64,000 nucleotides of DNA from NCBI GenBank assembly GCA_030028905.1, contig JALDYZ010000007.1, forward strand, positions 124,001 to 188,000, given 5' to 3'. The translations under genes and the position numbers were made by a program. This stretch comes from Ferirhizobium litorale. GTDB lineage: Bacteria; Pseudomonadota; Alphaproteobacteria; Rhizobiales; Rhizobiaceae. A model generated the notes under the pieces. The model searched no databases, was not told where the DNA came from, and saw only the letters and a program-made list of their open reading frames with translations. This document shows, piece by piece, positions 57,140 to 64,000 of the stretch (its first letter is position 1; every line of letters starts with the position of its first letter).

Positions 57140-59098
57140 TCAGGCCGCTGCCGGCCTGTTCTGGCGATTGGCGATCAAATCATCGACCACCGCGGGATCG
57201 GCCAGCGTCGAGGTATCGCCGAGCGAACCAAAATCGTCCTCGGCGATCTTTCGAAGAATTCGGCGCATGATCTTGCCCGAGCGGGTCTTCGGAAGACCGG
57301 GCGCGAACTGGATCTTGTCCGGTGAGGCGATCGGCCCGATCTCGGTACGGACATGCTTGACCAGGTCCTGGCGCAGCGCGTCGCTCGGCGCTTCGCCTGC
57401 CATCAGCGTGACGTAGCAGTAGATGCCCTGGCCCTTGATCGGATGCGGATAGCCCACCACCGCTGCTTCCGAGACGAGGTGATGGGAAACCAGCGCCGAT
57501 TCGACCTCCGCCGTTCCGAGCCGATGGCCAGAAACGTTGAGCACGTCGTCGACGCGACCGGTAATCCAGTAATAGCCGTCCTCGTCACGCCGGCAGCCGT
57601 CGCCGGTAAAGTATTTGCCCTTGTAGGTAGAGAAGTAGGTCTCCACGAAACGGGCGTGGTCGCCATAGACCGAGCGCGCTTGGCCGGGCCAGCTGTCAGC
57701 AATGCAGAGGTTGCCATCGGCAGCGCCTTCCAGGACATTGCCCTCATTGTCGACGAGTTCCGGCTTCACCCCGAAGAAGGGGCGCGTCGCCGAACCGGGC
57801 TTGAGGTCGGTGGCTCCCGGCAGCGGCGTGATGAGGATGCCGCCGGTTTCCGTCTGCCACCAGGTATCGACCACGGGGCAGCGCTGGTCTCCGACGACAT
57901 TGTAGTACCACTCCCAGGCTTCCGGATTGATCGGTTCGCCGACCGAGCCCAAAAGACGCAGCGATGACCGCGAAGAGCGCTGCACAAAGTGATCGCCGGC
58001 GCCCATCAGCGAACGGATCGCCGTCGGCGCCGTGTAGAAGATGTTGACCTTGTGCTTGTCGATCACTTCCCAGAAGCGTCCCTGGTCGGGGAAGTTCGGT
58101 ACGCCCTCGAACATCAGCGTGGTGGCGCAGTTCGCCAGCGGCCCGTAGACGATATAGGAGTGGCCGGTGACCCAGCCGACATCGGCCGTGCACCAATAGA
58201 TATCGCCGTCATGGTAGTCGAAGACGTATTCGTGGGTCATCGACGCATAAACGAGATAGCCGCCTGTGGTGTGGAGCACGCCTTTCGGCTTGCCGGTCGA
58301 GCCGGAAGTGTAGAGGATGAACAGCGGATCCTCGGCCTTCATCTTGACCGGCGGGCAGTCGGCCTTCACCGTCGCCACTTCCTGGTGATAGCAGATGTCG
58401 CGGCCTGGCGCCCAGGCAACCTTGCCGCCGGTGCGGCGCACAACCAGAACCTTATTGACGATTACGTATTGCTTGGCAGCGATATCGATCGCCGTGTCCG
58501 TGTTTTCCTTGAGCGGCACCGGCTTGCCGCCGCGAACGCCTTCATCACAGGTGATGACGAAGGTCGATTCGCAATCGACGATACGTCCGGCCAGCGCTTC
58601 CGGTGAGAACCCACCGAAGACGACCGAGTGCACGGCGCCGATACGGGCGCAGGCCAGCATCGCATAGGCGGCTTCCGGGATCATCGGCATGTAGATGGTG
58701 ACCCTGTCGCCCTTCTTGACGCCGTGCTTCTTCAGCACGTTCGCAAAGCGGCAGACATGCTCGTAGAGCTCGTTGTAGGTGATCTTCTTGTCGATGTAGG
58801 GATTGTCGCCCTCCCAGATGATGGCGACGCGCTCGCCGTTCGTCTTGAGGTGTCGATCTATGCAATTGTATGAGACGTTGGTCAGCCCGTCTTCAAACCA
58901 CTTGATGGGAACCTTGCCCTTGAAGGAGGTATTCTTGACCTTGGTATAGGGCTTGAACCAGTCGATGCGCTTTCCGTGCTTGCCCCAGAATTTTTCCGGA
59001 TCCTCGACGCTTTCCTCGTACCATTTGAGGTACTTGTCGTTGTCGATAAGCGCACGGCTCTTTGCCGATTTGGGCACGGGGTAGATCTTGGCGGACAT
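57140..59098 (-). CDS. acsA: Acetyl-CoA synthetase
   Basis: A 652-residue AMP-forming acetate:CoA ligase that activates acetate for entry to the TCA/glyoxylate cycles. Motifs: [22 protein letters not shown], the ATP-binding [41 protein letters not shown] and the C-terminal [12 protein letters not shown], whose Lys is the acetylation site of this family. Length fits Acs (about 650). ATG 59098 has GAGGAGG just upstream. It is monocistronic and divergent from trcR. Confidence 0.96.
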   Translation of the reverse strand: MSAKIYPVPKSAKSRALIDNDKYLKWYEESVEDPEKFWGKHGKRIDWFKPYTKVKNTSFKGKVPIKWFEDGLTNVSYNCIDRHLKTNGERVAIIWEGDNPYIDKKITYNELYEHVCRFANVLKKHGVKKGDRVTIYMPMIPEAAYAMLACARIGAVHSVVFGGFSPEALAGRIVDCESTFVITCDEGVRGGKPVPLKENTDTAIDIAAKQYVIVNKVLVVRRTGGKVAWAPGRDICYHQEVATVKADCPPVKMKAEDPLFILYTSGSTGKPKGVLHTTGGYLVYASMTHEYVFDYHDGDIYWCTADVGWVTGHSYIVYGPLANCATTLMFEGVPNFPDQGRFWEVIDKHKVNIFYTAPTAIRSLMGAGDHFVQRSSRSSLRLLGSVGEPINPEAWEWYYNVVGDQRCPVVDTWWQTETGGILITPLPGATDLKPGSATRPFFGVKPELVDNEGNVLEGAADGNLCIADSWPGQARSVYGDHARFVETYFSTYKGKYFTGDGCRRDEDGYYWITGRVDDVLNVSGHRLGTAEVESALVSHHLVSEAAVVGYPHPIKGQGIYCYVTLMAGEAPSDALRQDLVKHVRTEIGPIASPDKIQFAPGLPKTRSGKIMRRILRKIAEDDFGSLGDTSTLADPAVVDDLIANRQNRPAAA

Positions 59099-59222
59099 GA
59101 ACTCCTCCTCACGTAAATGCGCCATCACAGCAACTGCGGCCTCCCGGCGCAGTCATGTGCCTCATTCATAGCAGGTCACAACGGCCCCGCAATTAGACAA
59201 AGGTCATTTCAAACCTGGAGAA

Positions 59223-59251
59223 TTGCAATTCTACGTCATTGCGTTTATAGA
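59223..59251 (+). promoter_or_regulatory. Sigma-70-type promoter of trcR
   Basis: TTGCAA (59223-59228), a 17-nt spacer and TATAGA (59246-59251), about 80 nt before the trcR start. Reasonable -35 and -10 matches. Confidence 0.6.
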
Positions 59252-59329
59252 GCGGATAATTTCCCGGAAATTGTGGTTTCAGATCCACGGCCCGCGACCC
59301 CGGCGCGGACGGACAGAAGGACTATATCC

Positions 59330-60028
59330 ATGGCTCAACAACTGCTCATGCCGAAAGCGACAGCCGTCTGGCTTGTCGACAATACTGCTTTGTCGTTCGA
59401 CCAGATTGCCCAGTTCTGCAAGCTGCATCCGCTGGAAGTCAAGGCCATTGCCGACGGTGAATCGGCGCAGGGCATAAAGGGTCTCGATCCGATCTCGACC
59501 GGGCAGTTGTCGCGTGACGAGATCGCCCGCGCTGAAGCCAATCCGAGCCACAAGCTGAAGCTTTCCGAACCGAAGGTTCGCGTACCGGAATCCAAGCGCA
59601 AGGGACCGCGCTACACGCCGGTTTCCAAGCGCCAGGATCGTCCGAACGCCATTCTCTGGCTCGTGCGCAATCATCCAGAACTGAAGGATGCGCAGATCTC
59701 GCGTCTCGTCGGCACCACCAAGTCGACGATCGAGCAGATCCGCGACCGCACCCACTGGAACTCCACGAACCTGACGCCTATGGATCCGGTGACGCTCGGC
59801 CTCTGCAGCCAGATCGATCTCGACCTCGAGGTTGAGAAGGCTTCGAAGGGCCGTCCGCTGCCGACGGCCGCCGAACTGGGCGCGACCCTGCAGCCGGCCC
59901 AGGAAACCGAAAAGCTCGGATTCCGCGACGAGCGCGAAGAAGAGAAGGAAATCGATGCCGATGCCGTCTTCGCCAAGTTGAAGTCGATGAAGCGCTCCGA
60001 CGAGGATGAAGACGACGATCGCTTCTGA
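59330..60028 (+). CDS. trcR: Cell cycle transcriptional regulator TrcR (DUF1013)
   Basis: A 232-residue DUF1013 protein, in Caulobacter called TrcR, which associates with RNA polymerase and affects cell-cycle genes. It contains an N-terminal helix-turn-helix-like region (ATAVWLVDNTALSFDQIAQF) and a second one (ISRLVGTTKSTIEQIRDRTHWN), a basic linker, and an acidic tail (DEDEDDDRF). The ATG at 59330 is right after a purine-poor stretch, so the ribosome site is weak. A strong terminator follows. Its regulatory role in rhizobia is inferred from Caulobacter. Confidence 0.85.
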   Translation: MAQQLLMPKATAVWLVDNTALSFDQIAQFCKLHPLEVKAIADGESAQGIKGLDPISTGQLSRDEIARAEANPSHKLKLSEPKVRVPESKRKGPRYTPVSKRQDRPNAILWLVRNHPELKDAQISRLVGTTKSTIEQIRDRTHWNSTNLTPMDPVTLGLCSQIDLDLEVEKASKGRPLPTAAELGATLQPAQETEKLGFRDEREEEKEIDADAVFAKLKSMKRSDEDEDDDRF

Positions 60029-60050
60029 TCGCAGGTCCCAGTATCCGCTG

Positions 60051-60085
60051 AAAAGGCCCGGTCAGCGATGACCGGGCCTTTTGAT
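60051..60085 (+). terminator. Terminator after trcR
   Basis: AAAGGCCCGGTCA, loop GCGA, TGACCGGGCCTTTT. Strong and symmetrical; may work in both directions for the convergent synthetase gene. Confidence 0.9.
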
Positions 60086-60145
60086 TTCAGCCTTTGATTG
60101 TGGGTCGCAAGCGGCGTCTGCGGCCCTTCAAGAGTGATTGGATCG

Positions 60146-62065
60146 CTAGGATGCGAGCGCCTGGCCGTGCCCGTGGGCCCTCAGGACCGCGGTGATCTCG
60201 TCGAGGATGACCGGATCGTCGATCGTCGCCGGCATCTTCCAGGGCATGCCATCGGCGATCTTCTGCATCGTGCCGCGCAGGATCTTGCCGGAACGCGTCT
60301 TGGGCAGGCGCTGGACCACCATCACGGTCTTGAAGGCCGCCACCGGGCCGATCTCGTCACGCACCAGTGTCACAACCTCCGTCTCTATCAACGCTGTTTC
60401 ACGGGAAACATTGTTCTTCAATACCAGAAAGCCGCAAGGAATCTGGCCCTTCAATGCGTCAGCAATGCCGATCACCGCGCATTCGGCGACGTCCGGATGC
60501 GTGGCACAGACCTCTTCGATCGCTCCGGTCGACAACCGGTGCCCCGCGCAATTGATGATATCGTCGGTTCGCGCCATGACGAAGATATAGCCGTCGTCAT
60601 CGACGATGCCGGCATCCGCGGTCTTGTAGTAGCCAGGAAATTCCTCGAGACAGGCATGGCGGAAGCGCTCGTCTGCATTCCAGAAACTTACCAGGCAGCC
60701 GGGCGGAAGCGGCAGCTTGATGACGATGTTGCCGAGAGTGCCAGCCGGCACTGGATGTCCGGCGTCGTCCAGCACCTCGACCTCATAACCCGGCATCGGT
60801 ACGGTGGGAGAGCCGTATTTCATCGGCAACAAGCCAAGCCCGACCGGATTTCCGGCAACGGGCCAACCGGTTTCCGTCTGCCACCAATGGTCGATGACGG
60901 GTACATTCAGGACCTTCTCTGCCCATTTGATGGTTTCGGGATCCGCACGCTCGCCGGCCAGGAACAGCGCCCGAAAACCCGACAAATCGTATTTCGCCGC
61001 ATGCTCTCCCGTCGGATCGTCCCGGCGAATGGCACGGAACGCCGTCGGTGCGGTGAACAGAACCTTCACGTTGTGCTCCGACACGACCCGCCAGAAGGTT
61101 CCGGCATCCGGCGTCCCGACGGGTTTTCCCTCGAAGAGGACCGTGGCATTGCCCGCCAGGAGCGGCCCGTAGACGATGTAGGAATGCCCGACCACCCAGC
61201 CGATGTCGGAAGCGGCCCAGAACACTTCTCCGGGCTTCACGCCATAGAGGTTTCGCATCGACCAGTGCAGCGCCACCATGTGCCCCCCATTGTCACGGAC
61301 AACGCCCTTCGGCTGCCCCGTCGTGCCGGAGGTGTACAACACATAGAGAGGATCGGTTGCCTTGACGGGCACGCAGGCAACCACGGTGCCCTTGGCCTTT
61401 TCGGCAGCCACCGCCTTGGCGAAGTCGATATCGCGGCCCGGTTTCAGTTCGGCCTTCAGTTCGTCGCGCTGAACCACGAGGCAGTGCATCGGCTTTGCCG
61501 TCGCCAGTTCGATTGCATGGTCGAGCAGGGGCTTGTAAGCCACCGTTCTGCCCGGCTCCAGGCCACAACTCGCTGTCAGGACCAGCCTGGCTTCTGAGTC
61601 ATCGATGCGCGTGGCCAGTTCATGGGCTGCAAAACCGCCGAACACCACGGAATGCACGGCGCCGATGCGGGCACATGCCAGCATCGAGAAGACCGCTTCC
61701 GGGATCATCGGCATGTAGATGATGACACGGTCGCCCTTGCCGATGCCGAGTGATTGCATGACGGAGGCCAGCGCCGTTACCTCTGCCAGAACCTCGCCGT
61801 AGCTGTAGAACTTCTTGGCCCCGGTCATCGGGCTGTCGTAGATGAGGGCTCTTTCGTCGCCCCTGCCGGCATCGATATGCCGGTCGAGGCAATTGTGACA
61901 GGTGTTGGTTTCCGCACCAGGAAACCAGCGGCCGTAGACTCCCTGGTCCGGTGCGAACACCCGATCGGCAGGCCGAAACCAGTCGATCGCCTCGGCTGCT
62001 CTCCTCCAAAAATCCTCCGGATCGCGCTTCCAGAATCCATAGACATCCGAATATCTGCTTTGCAT
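60146..62065 (-). CDS. prpE: Propionyl-CoA synthetase-like (PrpE) acyl-CoA synthetase
   Basis: A 639-residue AMP-forming ligase of the Acs/PrpE group. It has NTCHNCLDRHIDAG, LYTSGTTGQPKGVVRDNGGHMVAL (PrpE-like ATP motif with the RDNGGH extension), DHWWQTETGWP, RTDDIINCAGHRLSTG and [17 protein letters not shown] (acetylation-site Lys). The N-terminal FWRRAAEAIDWF fits PrpE. It most likely activates propionate, but acetate or acrylate cannot be excluded. The ATG at 62065 has GAGGAG very close (4 nt). The 16-bp parS-like site at 60395 lies in its coding sequence and encodes NVSRET. Confidence 0.9.
   Translation of the reverse strand: MQSRYSDVYGFWKRDPEDFWRRAAEAIDWFRPADRVFAPDQGVYGRWFPGAETNTCHNCLDRHIDAGRGDERALIYDSPMTGAKKFYSYGEVLAEVTALASVMQSLGIGKGDRVIIYMPMIPEAVFSMLACARIGAVHSVVFGGFAAHELATRIDDSEARLVLTASCGLEPGRTVAYKPLLDHAIELATAKPMHCLVVQRDELKAELKPGRDIDFAKAVAAEKAKGTVVACVPVKATDPLYVLYTSGTTGQPKGVVRDNGGHMVALHWSMRNLYGVKPGEVFWAASDIGWVVGHSYIVYGPLLAGNATVLFEGKPVGTPDAGTFWRVVSEHNVKVLFTAPTAFRAIRRDDPTGEHAAKYDLSGFRALFLAGERADPETIKWAEKVLNVPVIDHWWQTETGWPVAGNPVGLGLLPMKYGSPTVPMPGYEVEVLDDAGHPVPAGTLGNIVIKLPLPPGCLVSFWNADERFRHACLEEFPGYYKTADAGIVDDDGYIFVMARTDDIINCAGHRLSTGAIEEVCATHPDVAECAVIGIADALKGQIPCGFLVLKNNVSRETALIETEVVTLVRDEIGPVAAFKTVMVVQRLPKTRSGKILRGTMQKIADGMPWKMPATIDDPVILDEITAVLRAHGHGQALAS
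60395..60410. promoter_or_regulatory. Candidate parS (ParB-binding) site inside the acyl-CoA synthetase gene
   Basis: TGTTTCACGGGAAACA matches the parS consensus TGTTTCACGTGAAACA at 15 of 16 positions (G for T at position 10). It encodes NVSRET in the synthetase; such peptide traces are common where parS lies within genes. Confidence 0.7.
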
Positions 62066-62179
62066 CTCGCTCCTCCCCGACACGCACTCGCAACGATAGA
62101 TATATCGGATATAGGACTAGGGGAGGAGGGGAGGATGTGGAAACCCCGACCAAAGCGCTAGTTCGAAAGACGCATGAAC

Positions 62180-62839
62180 CTATCTGGCGCCGAAGATCGC
62201 CGAACCGACACGAACGCTGGTTGCCCCGAACGCGATGGCAGTTTCGAAATCACCGGACATACCCATCGACAGCTTCGACAGTCCGCAGCGGGATGCCAGC
62301 TTTGCCAACAGGGCGAAGTGTGGTCCGGGGTTTTCCTCGGCCGGCGGAATGCACATCAGTCCCTCGATGGCGAGCCCAAGCTCGCTGCGGCAGAAGTCGA
62401 CGAATTGCGCCGATTCCTCCGGAGCGATGCCCGCCTTCTGCGGCTCGAGCCCGGTATTGACCTGCACATAGAGGCGCGGCCTGCGGTTCTGCCGCTGCAT
62501 TTCGGCAGCCAGGGTCCTGGCGATCTTTTCGCGGTCGACCGTCTCGATGATATCGAACAGCGCCACCGCATCCGCGGCCTTGTTCGATTGCAGCGGACCG
62601 ATCAGGTGCAGTTCGATTCCTTCGGTCTCAGACTTCAGAAGAGGCCACTTGCCCTGTGCCTCCTGCACGCGGTTCTCGCCGAAGATTCGCTGTCCGGCGA
62701 CGATTGCCGGACGTATCGCGTCCGCGTCGAATGTCTTCGACACGGCGACGAGTTCCACAGTTCCCGGATGGCGGCGCACGCCTCTTTCCGCTGCTGCGAT
62801 TCGTGCCCTGATATCATTCAGCCGCTCTTCGAGTTCCAT
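62180..62839 (-). CDS. yggS: PLP homeostasis protein, YggS/PROSC family
   Basis: A 219-residue single-domain alanine-racemase-fold protein that binds pyridoxal phosphate and buffers PLP levels. The PLP Lys is in ELVAVSKTFDADAI; other blocks are FGENRVQEAQGKW, LHLIGPLQSNKA, GLMCIPP and LSMGMSGDFETAIAFGATSVRVGSAIFG. The ATG at 62839 follows GGAG. It diverges from leuS and sits near pyridoxal kinase only at a distance (19 kb), so no operon link is implied. Confidence 0.95.
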   Translation of the reverse strand: MELEERLNDIRARIAAAERGVRRHPGTVELVAVSKTFDADAIRPAIVAGQRIFGENRVQEAQGKWPLLKSETEGIELHLIGPLQSNKAADAVALFDIIETVDREKIARTLAAEMQRQNRRPRLYVQVNTGLEPQKAGIAPEESAQFVDFCRSELGLAIEGLMCIPPAEENPGPHFALLAKLASRCGLSKLSMGMSGDFETAIAFGATSVRVGSAIFGAR

Positions 62840-63053
62840 CTCCGACCCCGCAGTTTTTCGGTGGTATCGTCTTGTTTTGATCCTATCGGCTTGCCAAGTA
62901 GACCGTGCACGCGTCCTTGCCAAGGCCACACGTCTCCAATCCGCACCATTCGGCCACGATTGCGGCTACCGTGCCCGCCTTAAACTTGACGCTTGGCCGG
63001 TTTCGTGGTGAAGGTCACCACAAAATCCCCTTGATTTCCGGAACATCTACGAC

Positions 63054-64000
63054 ATGGCTATAGAACGTTACAACCCGCGCGACGCCGAGCCCCGGTGGCA
63101 GGCAAGATGGAACGAGGAAAAGGTCTTCGAGACCGACAACAACGATCCGCGCGAAAAGTACTATGTCCTCGAAATGTTCCCGTACCCGTCCGGCCGCATT
63201 CATATGGGCCACGTGCGCAACTACGCGTTGGGGGACGTGGTTGCGCGCTACAAGCGTGCACGCGGCTATAATGTCCTGCATCCGATGGGTTGGGATGCCT
63301 TCGGCATGCCGGCCGAGAACGCGGCCATGCAGAACAAGGTCCATCCCAAGGACTGGACCTATCAAAACATCGCCAGTATGCGCAGCCAGCTGAAATCCAT
63401 GGGTCTGTCGCTGGACTGGAGCCGCGAGTTCGCCACCTGCGACGTCGACTACTATCACCGCCAGCAGTATCTCTTCCTGGATTTTCTGGAAAAGGGCCTC
63501 GTCTACCGCAAGCAGTCGAAGGTCAACTGGGACCCGGTCGACAATACGGTACTCGCCAACGAACAGGTCATCGACGGCCGCGGCTGGCGCTCGGGCGCAC
63601 TGGTGGAGCAGCGCGAACTCGTCCAATGGTTCTTCAAGATCACCGATTTCAGCGACGACCTGCTGGAGTCGCTGGAGACACTGGACCAGTGGCCGGAAAA
63701 AGTGCGGCTGATGCAGAAGAACTGGATCGGCCGCTCCGAAGGGATGACTATTCACTGGGAACTGGTGCCGGAAACCGCGCCCGGACCATCGCGTGATGTC
63801 ACCGTCTATACGACACGGCCCGACACGTTGTTCGGTGCCTCCTTCCTGGCGATTGCCGCCGACCACCCGCTGGCCAGGGAAGCCGCTGCAGGGAACTCAG
63901 AGATCGAGGCATTCTGCGAGGAATGCCGACGCGCGGGAACGTCGCTCGCCGCCCTCGAAACCGCCGAGAAGAAGGGCATCGATACGGGGATCCGCGTCAG
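63054..64000 (+). CDS. leuS: Leucyl-tRNA synthetase, 3' end missing
   Basis: Partial class I aminoacyl-tRNA synthetase, 315 codons present before the window edge out of about 870. It starts [19 protein letters not shown]; the ATP-binding HIGH-type motif is [14 protein letters not shown] (HMGH), followed by [20 protein letters not shown]. The insertion (editing) domain begins near residue 225 ([13 protein letters not shown]). KMSKS lies beyond the edge. In rhizobia leuS is followed by lptE, holA and the parBA origin region, which fits the parS sites seen here. Confidence 0.97.
   Translation, partial: MAIERYNPRDAEPRWQARWNEEKVFETDNNDPREKYYVLEMFPYPSGRIHMGHVRNYALGDVVARYKRARGYNVLHPMGWDAFGMPAENAAMQNKVHPKDWTYQNIASMRSQLKSMGLSLDWSREFATCDVDYYHRQQYLFLDFLEKGLVYRKQSKVNWDPVDNTVLANEQVIDGRGWRSGALVEQRELVQWFFKITDFSDDLLESLETLDQWPEKVRLMQKNWIGRSEGMTIHWELVPETAPGPSRDVTVYTTRPDTLFGASFLAIAADHPLAREAAAGNSEIEAFCEECRRAGTSLAALETAEKKGIDTGIRV

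Overview
The window is GC-rich chromosomal DNA from an alphaproteobacterium of the Rhizobiales, most likely Rhizobiaceae (Rhizobium/Agrobacterium/Ensifer relatives). The basis is gene content and order: rplU-rpmA-GNAT-GNAT-obgE-proB-proA-nadD-rsfS-rlmH-M23-ctpA-deacetylase-rppH; leuD/leuB/asd; an imuA-imuB-dnaE2 cassette behind an alphaproteobacterial LexA box; the mannosylfructose gene pair known from Agrobacterium; the NAD-dependent 180-kDa-type glutamate dehydrogenase; and trcR. No insertion sequence, prophage, CRISPR array or plasmid gene was seen; this is mainly core genome.

Layout. 1-8395: end of a cyclic-nucleotide phosphodiesterase/nucleotidase gene, then a tight MoxR-DUF58-DUF4381-BatA-BatB/C-BatD operon (envelope stress/aerotolerance type). 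8527-10194: a Tat-type sulfatase on the minus strand, next to a 500-bp gene-poor stretch and a tRNA-Ser(CGA). 10881-24096: a long plus-strand housekeeping block covering ribosomal proteins L21/L27, two acetyltransferases, ObgE, proline synthesis, NAD synthesis, ribosome silencing, 23S rRNA methylation, envelope proteins and RppH; one endonuclease/exonuclease/phosphatase-family gene diverges from obgE. 24160-30770: minus-strand bfd-bfr iron storage pair and the SOS mutagenesis cassette. 30931-37108: a metallopeptidase, CitE-like lyase, leuD, mannosylfructose synthesis genes and leuB. 37251-43719: an MHS-type transporter with a large loop, asd, a lytic transglycosylase, carbonic anhydrase and a pyridoxal kinase homologue. 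43993-56235: NAD-GDH, a UMF1-like transporter, then minus-strand htpX-rsmB-heparinase-like-purH. 56351-64000: DUF1674, a secreted nuclease-like protein, acetyl-CoA synthetase, trcR, a propionyl-CoA-synthetase-like enzyme, a YggS protein and the 5' part of leuS.

The most informative non-coding signals are two 16-bp ParB-site (parS) matches, each one mismatch from the consensus, at 37109 (right after the leuB stop) and 60395 (inside the second acyl-CoA synthetase gene). In rhizobial chromosomes leuS is commonly followed by lptE-holA-parB-parA-rsmG-mnmG, so the right edge probably points at the replication origin region. Other good sites are the GAAC-N7-GAAC LexA box at 30791 and promoters before rplU and trcR.

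Many genes are translationally coupled: ATGA, TTGA and TGATG junctions occur, several with TTG or GTG starts. No convincing undescribed multi-gene system was found. The better leads are the extended Bfd overlapping Bfr, the transporter with a roughly 185-residue loop, the degenerate metal site in BatB, and the parS pair.
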